From: Nocardia testacea NBRC 100365
GTDB lineage: Bacteria > Actinomycetota > Actinomycetes > Mycobacteriales > Mycobacteriaceae
Length of the DNA stretch: 64,000 nucleotides
Assembly (NCBI RefSeq): GCF_000308775.1
Contig: NZ_BAGJ01000103.1
Location: 1 to 64,000 of the forward strand
Direction: 5' to 3'
The translations under genes and the position numbers were made by a program. Below the pieces are notes generated by a model. That model saw nothing but the letters and a program-made list of their open reading frames with translations. It ran no database searches and was not told where the DNA came from. Positions within the stretch are counted from its first letter, which is position 1; every line of letters begins with the position of its first letter. Positions 16,257-25,163 of the stretch are shown here, one piece after another.

Positions 16257-16820
16257 TCACCGACCGGGACGGCGCTCCGCGGCGTGCTCGCGCAGCGACC
16301 GCATCGCCACCTCCACCGCGTGCCCGGCATTGCGGCTGCCGTGCAGGGCGACACCCCGCTCTCCCGGTTGCAGGGGTTCGAGCGCGGCGAGCTGGGAATC
16401 CAGCAGCGCGGCCGGCATGAAATGTCCGGTCCGGCCCGTCAGGCGTGCCAAGAGTTCCTCGCGATCGGCGGTCAGGAGCAGGAAATAGGTATCCGGCGCC
16501 CCTGTCCTCAGCAGGTCGCGATAGCGGCGTTTGAGCGCCGAACAGGCCATCACACCGCCGGTCCCCTCGGCGTCGCGGGCCCGCAGCCAATCGCCGACCG
16601 CGACCAGCCACGGCTCCCGGTCCCTGTCGTCGAGTGGGATACCCGACGCCATCTTGTCGATATTGGCGCGAGGGTGGAGATCGTCCGCGTCGGCGAAGGG
16701 CACGCCGAGCCGCCGGGCCAGCAGCCGGGCCGTCGTGGTCTTGCCGGTCCCCGAAACGCCCATCACCACGACACACGGGGAGTCGGGCAGGGAGCGTTGC
16801 GTCGGTTCCACGACCGTCAT
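16257..16820 (-). CDS. gntK: gluconokinase
   Basis: 187 residues, the usual size for GntK-type gluconokinases. The P-loop GVSGTGKTT lies at 21-29, followed by FADADDLHPRANIDKMASGIPLDDRDREPWL, the gluconate-binding signature of the family, then ACSALKRRYRDLLR near 105 and the LTGRTGHFMPAALLDSQ lid region. It phosphorylates D-gluconate to 6-phosphogluconate for the pentose phosphate pathway. The start ATG has GAGAGAAAG upstream; a longer frame is rejected because it lacks homology-like content. It is monocistronic here, with no gluconate permease or regulator nearby. Confidence 0.93.
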   Translation of the reverse strand: MTVVEPTQRSLPDSPCVVVMGVSGTGKTTTARLLARRLGVPFADADDLHPRANIDKMASGIPLDDRDREPWLVAVGDWLRARDAEGTGGVMACSALKRRYRDLLRTGAPDTYFLLLTADREELLARLTGRTGHFMPAALLDSQLAALEPLQPGERGVALHGSRNAGHAVEVAMRSLREHAAERRPGR

Positions 16821-17110
16821 CGCTTTCTCTCGGTCCCGGGCGCCGCGCACCGAGCACCACGGACGGCCGGTGTACCGCCCCACCGCGGGTGCTCCGGTCG
16901 CACAGCCGGGCATCGCCGGTGGATCATCGAAAACTGCATCTTCGGCCCTCCTGCGCGCACGGATGATCGGTAGGGCATGCCGACGGATATCGATGTCAAC
17001 GTAACAGCAGGTTCCGGGGCCGTGCGCGACCGTCGAGCGGATCGCCGGCCTCGACGCTGCGCGATGCTCTTTCTCAGGAGCACGCAGCCGTCGCGCGCCG
17101 GCGGTCCGGG

Positions 17111-17572
17111 TCAGTCCAGGCAGAACTCGTTCCCTTCCGGGTCTGCCATCACGATGAATCCGGTCTCCAGTGGCGGGGCGGGCTCGTGCCGGCGGATCCG
17201 GGTCCCGCCGAGCGCGACCAGCCGGTCGCATTCGGCCTCGAGCGCGGCCATCCGCTCATCTCCCCGCAGCCCCGGCGCCACCCGGACATCGAGATGGACG
17301 CGGTTCTTGGCGACCTTGTCCTCGGGCACCTGCTGGAAGAAGAATCGAGGGCCGTTCCCGTCGGGGTCCTCGATGGCCGACCTCGACGCCCGCTGCGGCT
17401 CCGGGACGCCGATGCCGGCGAGGAACTCGTCCCACGCGGCGAGTGGATCGGCATCCGCCGACAGTTCGACTCCCGGCGGACCGGGATGGATATAGCCCAG
17501 AACCTCGCGCCAGAACGACGACAGTGCGTGTGGGTTGTGGGCATCGAAGGTGACCTGGATACCGCGGCTCAT
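17111..17572 (-). CDS. VOC-superfamily (glyoxalase-like) protein
   Basis: 153 residues with two beta-alpha-beta-beta-beta modules: VTFDAHNPHALSSFWREVLGY at 7-27 and VHLDVRVAPGLRGDERMAALEAE near 95-118, ending ETGFIVMADPEGNEFCLD. This is the glyoxalase_6-like branch common in actinobacteria, which often lacks the full set of metal ligands; His13 and the terminal Glu are candidate ligands. Function could be a lyase, dioxygenase or drug-binding protein. The start ATG follows GGAACGGAG. It has no evident operon partner. Confidence 0.8.
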   Translation of the reverse strand: MSRGIQVTFDAHNPHALSSFWREVLGYIHPGPPGVELSADADPLAAWDEFLAGIGVPEPQRASRSAIEDPDGNGPRFFFQQVPEDKVAKNRVHLDVRVAPGLRGDERMAALEAECDRLVALGGTRIRRHEPAPPLETGFIVMADPEGNEFCLD

Positions 17573-17969
17573 CGGATTGCTCCGTTCCCAGAGAGGTGAG
17601 TGTGCACATACGTGTGGCCAGTCTGGCAGGCCCGGCGGACACGATCGGTCCGCAATACCGTGACGCAGACGATAACGATGGAACAGACGCCGGCGAGCGA
17701 GGTCCCGTCGAACGGGTTCGTACACCTGTGCGGGCCGGGTCCGGTTCCCGGGCGTGCCGCGCCACCCGGGTCGACGGGCGTGCTCGCTTCGCCGGGGTTC
17801 CCGGCGGCCGGTTTCTCGGTCTGAATTCGTTGGTGCGAAACATCTTCCGGGTTTTCGGTCGGAATCGCCGCGCGAATTGCGCTCCCGGCCGGACACACCC
17901 GATGCGGACAGAACAGCCGGGTAATGGTTCAATTCCCGGCGTACGACCCGGAGCGCAGGAGGAAATCGA
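17573..17969. other. 397-base divergent intergenic region
   Basis: No gene is supported. GCCGGG (17916-17921) and CCCGGC (17935-17940) form a small inverted repeat 30 bp before the rightward gene at 17970. The region should hold the promoters of both neighbours, but no clear -35/-10 pair was found. Confidence 0.4.
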
Positions 17970-18569
17970 ATGGCAGTGCGTTACTCGAAAAGAGAACAGA
18001 CCAAACTCGTCAACCGAGTGAAAAAACTCCTCGCCCAGGGTAAATCCATCAATGCGGCGTGCACGCAGGTCTCCGAGCGTGAAGGCGGGCTCCCCGCCAC
18101 GAATACCCTCGCCAATTGGGTCCGCGCCGCGGGACTTTCCGAAAGCACTGAGACCACACCCGTCGTGGACACCCCCGCGCCCGCGAAACCCCGGCGCCGC
18201 ACCCGCGCGGCCGGCAAGGTGACCGCGAAACCCGCCACCGGTTCCGCGGCGGCGCAAGCCACTCCGGAACCGGCGGAGACCGCCGGCGCCGTGGTGGCCG
18301 AGCCCATCGACCCGGCATCGGAGACCACCGCCGAGCCCATCGACCCGGCACCGGAATCCGTCGCCGATCCCATCCGGCCGGCACCGGAGACCACCGCCGA
18401 ACCCACGGCCGAACTCGTCCGGGTGCGCCCCGCGGATACCACCGTGGACTCCGCGCACGAACTCGACGATCTCCTCGACGAGAACCACCGGCTGCGCACC
18501 GCGTTGAACGAGGCCAACCGCGAGATCCGCGCCATGCGCGACCTTCTCGTCGTCTACGCGAGCCGGTAG
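17970..18569 (+). CDS. transposase-OrfA-like DNA-binding protein with repeat linker and coiled coil
   Basis: 199 residues with GGAGGAAATCG before the ATG. Residues 5-52 resemble the helix-turn-helix of IS3-type OrfA proteins (YSKREQTKLVNRVKKLLAQG, then TNTLANWVRAAG). Residues 60-100 are Pro/Ala/Lys-rich. Residues 108-150 hold near-repeats of AEPIDPAxET (four to five units). The last 40 residues form a Leu-heptad coiled coil (ELDDLLDENHRLRTALNEAN) like the OrfA zipper. No transposase catalytic partner or terminal inverted repeats are nearby, so it looks like a domesticated regulator or nucleoid protein. Strong hairpin follows the stop. Confidence 0.55.
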   Translation: MAVRYSKREQTKLVNRVKKLLAQGKSINAACTQVSEREGGLPATNTLANWVRAAGLSESTETTPVVDTPAPAKPRRRTRAAGKVTAKPATGSAAAQATPEPAETAGAVVAEPIDPASETTAEPIDPAPESVADPIRPAPETTAEPTAELVRVRPADTTVDSAHELDDLLDENHRLRTALNEANREIRAMRDLLVVYASR

Positions 18570-18614
18570 CCCGGCAATCCGCTCGTGGTCCGCGGCTGCC
18601 GTCACGGAGCCCCG

Positions 18615-18658
18615 GGCGGGCCCGTCGCCACGGGAAATCCAGTGGCGACGGGCCCGCC
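18615..18658 (+). terminator. 17-bp perfect inverted repeat, strong hairpin
   Basis: GGCGGGCCCGTCGCCAC (18615-18631) is exactly complementary to GTGGCGACGGGCCCGCC (18642-18658), with a ten-base GGGAAATCCA loop. It lies 46 bp after one stop and 20 bp before the start of the ATP-grasp gene. It should be a very stable terminator of the T-less actinobacterial kind; it also lies in the 5' leader of the next gene, so attenuation is possible. Confidence 0.75.
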
Positions 18659-18677
18659 GGACGAGCACGATACGGGC

Positions 18678-19523
18678 ATGATCCTGCTGGTACCCGCCGA
18701 TGTGCTGCGGCCCCGGGAGGCGGATGATCATTTCGCCGACGAGGCCGACGCGGCCCGGGTGGCAGGTCTCGACGTGGTGCTCGTGGACCACGACGCAGCG
18801 AGCCGTCCGGGCGGCGCGGACAGCGCGGTGCGGCGGGCCCGGGCGCAGGGTCCGGCCCGATATCGCGGCTGGATGCTGCACGGTGACCGGTACCGCGAAT
18901 TCCATGCCGCGCTGCGGTGGCGGGGCATCGTCCTGGGCACCGGGCCGGACCAGTATCGGAGAGCGCACGAACTGCCCGGCTGGTACCCCGGCCTCGCTCC
19001 GCTTACCCCGCGGTCGGTGTGGACGACCACCGCAGATCGCGAGGCCTTCGACCAGGCGCGCCGCGACCTCGGCTCCGGACCCGCCGTCCTGCGCGACTAC
19101 ACCAAATCGATAAAGCATCGCTGGCACGAGGCGATGTTCGTACCCGATCTCGACGACGCGACCGCCGCCTGGCAGGTGGCGAGCAGATTCCGGGAACTGC
19201 GTGGCGAGGATATGACGGGCGGTTTCGTACTCCGCCGTTTCGAAACATTCGTCTCCGCCGAGATACGCACCTGGTGGATTGATGGGGTGTGCCGGCTCAT
19301 CGGCCCCCATCCGGACACCCCGCAGGACATGCCCGCCGCCGAATTCGATCCCGACGCGGTACGACCGCTGATCGCCGGACTGGGGCTCACATTCGTCACC
19401 GCCGACTTCGCCCTGCGCGCCGACGGCGTGTGGCGCCTGGTGGAACTGGGTGACGGTCAGGTCAGCGACCGGCCGGTCACGATCGCACCACACGCCTTCC
19501 TGGCCGCGCTGCACGGCGGGTGA
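18678..19523 (+). CDS. ATP-grasp domain protein of unknown substrate
   Basis: 281 residues from the ATG at 18678, where MILLVPADVL begins a Rossmann-like preATP-grasp strand; the longer upstream frame would run through the hairpin. A GSGPAVLRDYTKSIKHRWHE region near 135-155 and RRFETFVSAEIRTWWIDG near 190-208 match the nucleotide-binding part of ATP-grasp enzymes. FVTADFALRADGVWRLVELGDGQVS near 237-260 supplies the metal-binding Asp and Glu. Such enzymes join a carboxylate to an amine through an acyl phosphate. No partner gene identifies the substrate. Confidence 0.7.
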   Translation: MILLVPADVLRPREADDHFADEADAARVAGLDVVLVDHDAASRPGGADSAVRRARAQGPARYRGWMLHGDRYREFHAALRWRGIVLGTGPDQYRRAHELPGWYPGLAPLTPRSVWTTTADREAFDQARRDLGSGPAVLRDYTKSIKHRWHEAMFVPDLDDATAAWQVASRFRELRGEDMTGGFVLRRFETFVSAEIRTWWIDGVCRLIGPHPDTPQDMPAAEFDPDAVRPLIAGLGLTFVTADFALRADGVWRLVELGDGQVSDRPVTIAPHAFLAALHGG

Positions 19524-19751
19524 AGTGAGCACGACCGGATCTCATGGGTGCATCCGGGTCCCCTTCGCACATGCGCGGTGCGCAAGGTCTCCTTCGGAGC
19601 GGCGAACAGCAGGACCGGCTTCCGGGCCGTGGACCGCACGTGCCCGTGTCGCGGCGGCGATCACGACCCCGTCCGTTTGTCACGCCGGCCGGTGTTCCAG
19701 GGCGGGCGCGCGTCCCGCTCACCGGCCCGGCAGGCCTGCATACTGGACGTC

Positions 19752-21083
19752 ATGTCGTGGTCCGGGCTCGTCGAAGCGGTACTCGACCTGCATGTGACGA
19801 CGACCGCGGCGACCACCGTGTTCGTCGCCGTCACGGTGGTGGGCCTGGCGACGCTGATGCTTCGCCGGCACTGCCGGTGGTTGCGCACCGGAATCGCCGT
19901 CGTGGTGGCGGCGGCCGTGTTGTCGGTGGTGCTCGCCGCGGTGCTGATCGAGAAGCTCTGGCGACCGTTCCCCGACCCGTTGCCCGCGTCTGTCTACGTC
20001 TGGTCGGGTCTGGCGGTGCTCGCGGTGGCACTGGCCGTCGGCCGGGGGTTCGTCCGGCGCCGGGACCGGTCGCGGCCGCTCGCCGCGACCGGGCTCGTCG
20101 CGGCGGCCGTCGCGGTCGTGCTCTGTGCCGCCGGCGGGATCAACGCGGTATTCGACGCGTACCCGACGGTGCGGACCGCACTCGGTATGACCGATTACCG
20201 CACCGTGCCGTTCGATACGGCGCTGGCACCGCAGGTGGGGCGAGGCCGATCGCCGGCACCGGCGGATTGGACTCCGCCCGACGATATGCCCGAGACCGGC
20301 GCGGTGACCCGAGCCGCCGTTCCGGGTGCGGTGTCCCGGTTCCCCGCCCGTGAGGCACGGATCTATCTCCCTCCGGCGTACTTCACCGATCCCCGGCCCG
20401 TATTGCCGGTGCTGGTCCTGCTGGCCGGGCAGCCGGGCAGTACCGACGATTGGCTCGTCGGCGGCGAACTGACCCGCATCATGGACGCCTATGCCGCCGC
20501 ACACCGAGGGCTGGCACCGATCGTCGTACTCGCCGACGGCACCGGCGGCCGGTTGGCCAACCCGCTGTGTGTCGACTCGCGGCTCGGTAACGCCGCGACC
20601 TACCTGAGCGTGGACGTACCGAACTGGGTGCGCACCCATCTCCAGGTGAACCCAGATCCCCGCGGATGGGCGGTGGGCGGGCTGTCCTACGGCGGCACCT
20701 GCGCACTGCAGCTCGCCACCACCCGTCCCGAGGTCTATCCCACCTTCCTGGATATGTCCGGCCAGGCCGAACCGACCCTCGGCAACCGCGAGACCACGAT
20801 CCGAAAGGCCTTCGGCGGCGACGCCGACGCCTTCGCCCGCAACAACCCCGCCGACCTGCTGGCCCGCAACCGTTACCCCGATTCCGCCGGTGCGTTCGTC
20901 GTAGGCCTCGGCGACACCGAGTACCGCACCGCGATCGAGCGGCTCGCCGGCGCCGCGCGTGCAGCCGGAATGGATGTCCACCTCACCGAACTGCCCGGCG
21001 GGCACAGTTTCGCCGTGTGGTCCGCCGGTCTGGAGAAGGAGCTGCCGTGGCTCGGCCACCGACTCGGCCTGGACGTGTCGTGA
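19752..21083 (+). CDS. membrane-anchored esterase (Ag85/FrsA-like alpha/beta hydrolase)
   Basis: 443 residues from the ATG at 19752. Four hydrophobic segments lie in the first 150 residues (around 12-32, 44-66, 75-95, 108-130), placing the following hydrolase domain outside. That domain resembles esterase D/antigen 85 folds: VLVLLAGQPGSTDDWLVGG, then GLSYGGTCALQLATTRP with nucleophile Ser near 316, and ELPGGHSFAVW near 420 with the catalytic His. Its TGA overlaps the GTG of an MprF-like gene. In other actinobacteria such esterase/aminoacyl-lipid synthase pairs exist and the esterase is thought to remove the aminoacyl group; that role here is inferred. Confidence 0.8.
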   Translation: MSWSGLVEAVLDLHVTTTAATTVFVAVTVVGLATLMLRRHCRWLRTGIAVVVAAAVLSVVLAAVLIEKLWRPFPDPLPASVYVWSGLAVLAVALAVGRGFVRRRDRSRPLAATGLVAAAVAVVLCAAGGINAVFDAYPTVRTALGMTDYRTVPFDTALAPQVGRGRSPAPADWTPPDDMPETGAVTRAAVPGAVSRFPAREARIYLPPAYFTDPRPVLPVLVLLAGQPGSTDDWLVGGELTRIMDAYAAAHRGLAPIVVLADGTGGRLANPLCVDSRLGNAATYLSVDVPNWVRTHLQVNPDPRGWAVGGLSYGGTCALQLATTRPEVYPTFLDMSGQAEPTLGNRETTIRKAFGGDADAFARNNPADLLARNRYPDSAGAFVVGLGDTEYRTAIERLAGAARAAGMDVHLTELPGGHSFAVWSAGLEKELPWLGHRLGLDVS

Positions 21084-23566
21084 CGACCCGCGTCGTCACC
21101 GGGCTCTCCCGCGCGCCCGTATCACTCGGGTTGCTGGCAGTGATCTGGATCCTCGCCGTGCTCACCGGGGCATGGGCGGCGGGCCCGTCGCACGAGCTCG
21201 CGTCGCACGTCTCGCTCGGCCTCCCGACCCTCGACGCAGGATACGTCTGGACCCTGTGGACCTCGGGGCTGTTCGCCCCCCGGCCCGGTGGCTACGTGCT
21301 GGCGAGCGTGTTCGTCCTCGCTGTCGCGGTGCCGGTGGAACAGCGCATCGGCAGCCGGCGATTCGCGATCGCGGTCTTCGCCGCTCAGGGCGCGGGCGCC
21401 GCGCTGGCGCTCGTCGCGGCGAAGCTCGCGTCGGCGGTGCCGAACTCGTGGGGTCTGGAACTGCACGGCCATCTGACGGCGGATCCGCTGCCCTGGGTCT
21501 TCGGGGCACTGCTCGCCGCCAGCGCGGCGATGCACACCCTGTGGCGGCGGCGGATCCGCGCGCTGCTGCTGGTGATACTGGTGACCACAGCGCTGTTCGC
21601 CGGCCATCTACCGGACGTGACACGTTTGTGTGTCGCGGTGGCGGGCCTGCTCATCGGACCGCTGCTGTTCGGTCGCGCCGCGCGCAGCCCGGTGCTGGGT
21701 GGAACGATCCGGGAGCGCCGCACACTCGTCGCCCTCGTGGTCGCGGCCAGTGTGCTGGGCCCGATCTTCGCCACCTTCTCCCCGCACGCCATCGGCCCGC
21801 TGTCGTCCCTGCGCGAGCTGTTCGACCAGGTCCCCTACAGCGCGCGCGAGCTCGTCGAGGTCTGCGCCGACCCGGCCCTGCACGACGAGTGCCGCAAAGG
21901 ACAGCAGGCCCTGCGCCTTTCCGGTATCGGACCGCTGATCATGAACCTACTGCCGTCCTTGCTGCTGCTCGTCGGGGCCGAGGGATTGCGTCGCGGCCGG
22001 CGCGCCGCCTGGCTGCTCTCGGTCGGCGGGCACATCGTGCTCATCGGCCTCGCCGTCATCAGCCTGATCGTGCGGACCATCGAACAGGAGGAGGCGCGCT
22101 GGGTGCTCTACGGCATCCATCGGCACAGCTCGGTGTACCGGGATTTCGCGCCCCTGCTCGCTCTGATCGCGGTTCTGGCACTGTTGCTCGCGACCCGGCG
22201 GCTCTTCGATGTGCGCGCGGCGCGCGGGACCTATCGCCGGGTCTGGCTGGGTACGCTCGCGGCGGCGGTCCTCGCGCTCGCGGTGTATGTGGCGCTCGGG
22301 ACGGTGCTCGCCGACGGCTTCGAGCGCGATCCCGGGGCCGGCACGCTGTTGCGCGATGCCCCGCTGCGGCTGTTGCCGCCGATATACCTCCAGCTCTTCG
22401 AGCCGCCGGTCCTGCCGCTGACCCCGGCGGCGACACTGCTGTTCGAGTGGATCGGCGTGCTCGTCTGGGTGACGTTGTGCCTACTGATGCTGCGCAGTTT
22501 CGTCACTCCGCCCGCCGGATACGATCCGGGCGGTGAGCGCCGGGTGCGGGAGTTGTTGCACGACCCGGGCGGCGGCTCCCTGTCGTGGATGAGCACCTGG
22601 GCCGGCAACAGGTACTGGTTCAGTGCCGACGGCCGGCACGCGGTGGCCTATCGGGTGCATTCCGGTGTCGCGCTGACCACTACCGATCCGATCGGTGACC
22701 GCCGGGGCCTGGCGGAGGCGGCCGACGAGTTCGCGGCCTGGTGCCTGGGCAACGGGTGGACTCCGTGCTTCTATTCCGTCGGAGCCGACACTGCGGCCAT
22801 CGCCCGGGAGCGCGGGTGGAGTTGCCTGCAGGTGGCCGAGGAGACGCTCGTCGAACTGGCCGATCTGGCTTTCAAGGGTAAGAAGTTCCAGGATGTGCGG
22901 ACCGCGCTGAACCGTGCGGGCAAGGAGGGGGTCGAGGCGAGGTGGACAACGTTCGCCGACGCCTCGCTGGCGGTGACCGAGCAGATCGTCGAAATCTCCG
23001 AGGAATGGGCCGCCGACAAGGGGCTACCCGAGATGGGTTTCACCCTGGGTGGTCTCGCCGAACTGCACGACCCGGAGGTCCGGCTGCTCATGGCCGTCGA
23101 CCGCGACGACCATGTCCATGCCGTGACCTCGTGGATGCCGGTGTACCGGGACGGCACCCTCATCGGCCTCACCCTGGATTTCATGCGGCGCCGCTCCGAC
23201 GGATTCCGCGCGGCGATGGAGTTCCTCATCGCCTCCGCCGCCTTGTCCGCTCAGGAGCAGGGGCTGGAATTCCTCAGTCTGTCCGGGGCGCCGCTGGCCG
23301 CCGCCGACACCACCGAGCCCGATCTCGACCGGGGTGCGCTCGACAGTTTGCTCGATCTGCTGGGCCGTACCCTGGAACCGGTCTACGGCTTCCGGTCGCT
23401 GCTCGCTTTCAAGGCGAAGTTCCAGCCCCGGCACCGGCCCATGTACATGGTGTTCCCCGATGCGGCGGCATTGCCGACCATCGGGATCGCCGTAGGCCGG
23501 GCGTACCTACCCCATCTGTCGCTGGAGCAGAGCGGACAGTTGCTGGCCCATCTGCTGCGCCGCTGA
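21080..23566 (+). CDS. MprF-like lipid aminoacyltransferase (DUF2156) with multi-span membrane domain
   Basis: 828 residues; GTG overlaps the upstream stop as GTGA. The first 500 residues hold about ten to twelve hydrophobic helices; the earliest part looks rhomboid-like (VPVEQRIGSRRFAIAVFAAQ). From about 500 the soluble GNAT-like DUF2156 domain follows (GNRYWFSADGRHAVAYRVHSG, then AWCLGNGWTPCFYSVGAD, GKKFQDVRTALNRAGKEGVE, SLSGAPLAA and FRSLLAFKAKFQPRHRPMYM). MprF-type enzymes move an amino acid from aminoacyl-tRNA onto phosphatidylglycerol or another lipid, lowering membrane charge and raising resistance to cationic peptides. The amino acid and lipid are not readable here. It forms an operon with the esterase. 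Confidence 0.82.
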   Translation: MTTRVVTGLSRAPVSLGLLAVIWILAVLTGAWAAGPSHELASHVSLGLPTLDAGYVWTLWTSGLFAPRPGGYVLASVFVLAVAVPVEQRIGSRRFAIAVFAAQGAGAALALVAAKLASAVPNSWGLELHGHLTADPLPWVFGALLAASAAMHTLWRRRIRALLLVILVTTALFAGHLPDVTRLCVAVAGLLIGPLLFGRAARSPVLGGTIRERRTLVALVVAASVLGPIFATFSPHAIGPLSSLRELFDQVPYSARELVEVCADPALHDECRKGQQALRLSGIGPLIMNLLPSLLLLVGAEGLRRGRRAAWLLSVGGHIVLIGLAVISLIVRTIEQEEARWVLYGIHRHSSVYRDFAPLLALIAVLALLLATRRLFDVRAARGTYRRVWLGTLAAAVLALAVYVALGTVLADGFERDPGAGTLLRDAPLRLLPPIYLQLFEPPVLPLTPAATLLFEWIGVLVWVTLCLLMLRSFVTPPAGYDPGGERRVRELLHDPGGGSLSWMSTWAGNRYWFSADGRHAVAYRVHSGVALTTTDPIGDRRGLAEAADEFAAWCLGNGWTPCFYSVGADTAAIARERGWSCLQVAEETLVELADLAFKGKKFQDVRTALNRAGKEGVEARWTTFADASLAVTEQIVEISEEWAADKGLPEMGFTLGGLAELHDPEVRLLMAVDRDDHVHAVTSWMPVYRDGTLIGLTLDFMRRRSDGFRAAMEFLIASAALSAQEQGLEFLSLSGAPLAAADTTEPDLDRGALDSLLDLLGRTLEPVYGFRSLLAFKAKFQPRHRPMYMVFPDAAALPTIGIAVGRAYLPHLSLEQSGQLLAHLLRR

Positions 23567-23600
23567 GGCATCGAGTGGGCCGGGGAGAACAGGCCGGCCG

Positions 23601-24512
23601 TCAGCGACGCAGCAGGGTCTCGCGATCCAGGCGGGCGAGCTTGACCGGATTCCGGACCGCGTACAGCTCGGTGATCCGCCCCTCGTCGATACGCATGGCC
23701 ACGACGGTGTCGGCCGCACCGCCGAGTTCGATGATCAGCGCCGGATGACCGTTGATCCGGGCCGGACGCAGGACCGCCCCGCCCGCGATCCGACCCAGGA
23801 CCTCGGCGACCGGCCCGGAGCCCACCACCGGCGCCGTCGCCGCCCGCACGAGGCCACCCCCGTCGGTCAGCAGCACTACGTCGGGGGCGAGAATCTCGAG
23901 CAGGTTCCGCAGGTCGCCCGTATCTACCGCCCGCTGGAAGGCCGTGAGGGCGGCGCGGGTCTCCGCCGCCGAGACCGCGCCCCGCGGACGCCGCGCCGCG
24001 ATATGGGCGCGGGCACGGTAGGCGATCTGGCGGACCGCTGCCGGGGTCCTGTCGACGGCCTCGCCGATCTCCGCGTAGTCCAGGCCGAACACCTCGCGCA
24101 GCACGAACACCGCGCGTTCCACCGGGGCCAGCGTTTCCAGCACCAGCAGCATTGCCATCGACACGCTGTCGGCCAATTCGACGTCCTCGGCCACATCGGG
24201 TGCGGTCAGCAGCGGCTCTGGTAGCCACGGACCGATATAGGACTCCCGGCGACGGCCGAGCGCGCGCATGCGGTCCAGCGCCTGTCGCGTGGTGATACGC
24301 ACCAGGTAGGCACGGTGATCCCGGACCGTGGTGAGGTCGACTCCCGCCCACCGCAGCCAGGTCTCCTGTAGCACGTCCTCGGCGTCGGCGGCCGAACCGA
24401 GCATTTCGTAGGCCACGGTGAACAGCAGGTTGCGGTGAGCCACGAAGAGCTCGGTGGCGGGGTCGGCGCCCGGGGCATCGGTCCCGGGCGTGGTCTGCGC
24501 TGAACCGTCCAT
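23601..24512 (-). CDS. ECF sigma factor, SigJ type (ECF41-like) with SnoaL-like tail
   Basis: 303 residues; ATG preceded by GCAGGAG. Region 2 covers about 22-95 (LLFTVAYEMLGSAADAEDVLQETWLRW), region 4 about 120-175 (VFVLREVFGLDYAEIGEAVD). From about 190 a SnoaL/NTF2-like domain follows (AFQRAVDTGDLRNLLEILAPDVVLLTDGGG and a NPVKL end), which in this class binds the core sigma part and tunes activity without a separate anti-sigma factor. It is divergent from a carboxymuconolactone-decarboxylase/AhpD-like gene, the classic target of this sigma class, so mutual promoter control is expected. Confidence 0.92.
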   Translation of the reverse strand: MDGSAQTTPGTDAPGADPATELFVAHRNLLFTVAYEMLGSAADAEDVLQETWLRWAGVDLTTVRDHRAYLVRITTRQALDRMRALGRRRESYIGPWLPEPLLTAPDVAEDVELADSVSMAMLLVLETLAPVERAVFVLREVFGLDYAEIGEAVDRTPAAVRQIAYRARAHIAARRPRGAVSAAETRAALTAFQRAVDTGDLRNLLEILAPDVVLLTDGGGLVRAATAPVVGSGPVAEVLGRIAGGAVLRPARINGHPALIIELGGAADTVVAMRIDEGRITELYAVRNPVKLARLDRETLLRR

Positions 24513-24674
24513 GGGTGGCTCCTGCTTCCTCTCGACAGTGTCACCATCAGACGCCGCTCCCGGCTCTTCCGTAACAGCCTGCAGCAGTGGTCCACGCCAC
24601 AGCGCCGAGTTGTTACGCCGGTCCGGAGTCCGCCGTCTCTCGGCCGTTCGATCACACACGACCAGTGAGGACCG
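24513..24674. promoter_or_regulatory. divergent sigma/AhpD promoter region
   Basis: 162 bp between the SigJ-type gene and the AhpD-like gene. In this sigma class both promoters normally carry the sigma factor's own motif, usually a TGTCACA-like -35 and a CGTC -10. AGTGTCACCATC near 24537-24548 is a fair match to the -35 on the + strand; no convincing mate was fixed. Confidence 0.35.
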
Positions 24675-25163
24675 ATGATGGAACCCCGTTTCGACCTGAA
24701 CTCCAACGGACCCGCCGCCGAAATCGGCCGGCGGTTCGCCGACACCAGCCTGGCTATCATGCAGTCCGGGCTCTCGAAGGCGACACTCGAACTGGTAGAA
24801 CTGCGCGTCAGCCAGATCAACGGCTGCGGCTACTGCGTCGACGCTCACGCCAAGGAGTTGGCGGCGGCGGGAGAACCCGCCGTCCGGATCAACCTCGTCG
24901 CCGCGTGGCGCGAGTCCACGGTGTTCACCGCGGCCGAGCAGGCCGCCCTGGCACTCGCCGAAGAGGGCACCCGGATCGCCGACGCGCAGCCGGGCGTCTC
25001 CGACGAGACATGGGCCCGGGTGCGCGAGCACTACGACGACGATCAGATCGCTGCCCTGGTGTATCTGGTCGCCATGATCAACGCGGCCAACCGGCTCGGC
25101 GTGATCCTGCATCAGAGGGGCGGTGGCTACGAGGCCGGCATGTTCGCGGCCATGTCGAACTGA
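24675..25163 (+). CDS. carboxymuconolactone decarboxylase/AhpD-family protein
   Basis: 162 residues, all helical. The AhpD-type redox motif is NGCGYCVDAH with Cys51, Cys54 and His58, so a peroxidase or disulfide-exchange role is more likely than decarboxylation. The later SDETWARVREHYDDDQIAALV segment is the second conserved helix pair. It is transcribed away from the SigJ-type sigma gene, which is its expected activator. Its last 37 bp overlap the end of the convergent quinone oxidoreductase gene, an unusual arrangement that could allow antisense interference. Confidence 0.92.
   Translation: MMEPRFDLNSNGPAAEIGRRFADTSLAIMQSGLSKATLELVELRVSQINGCGYCVDAHAKELAAAGEPAVRINLVAAWRESTVFTAAEQAALALAEEGTRIADAQPGVSDETWARVREHYDDDQIAALVYLVAMINAANRLGVILHQRGGGYEAGMFAAMSN

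Noticed and set aside
17911..17945. tRNA-like T-arm (GGTTCAATTCCC)
   Set aside because: No matching acceptor stem, D-arm or anticodon arm is found; the arms fit only a small inverted repeat.
18285..18420. Tandem repeat within the OrfA-like gene taken as a CRISPR or VNTR
   Set aside because: The repeats are imperfect, in frame and encode a Pro/Glu linker; no spacer structure.
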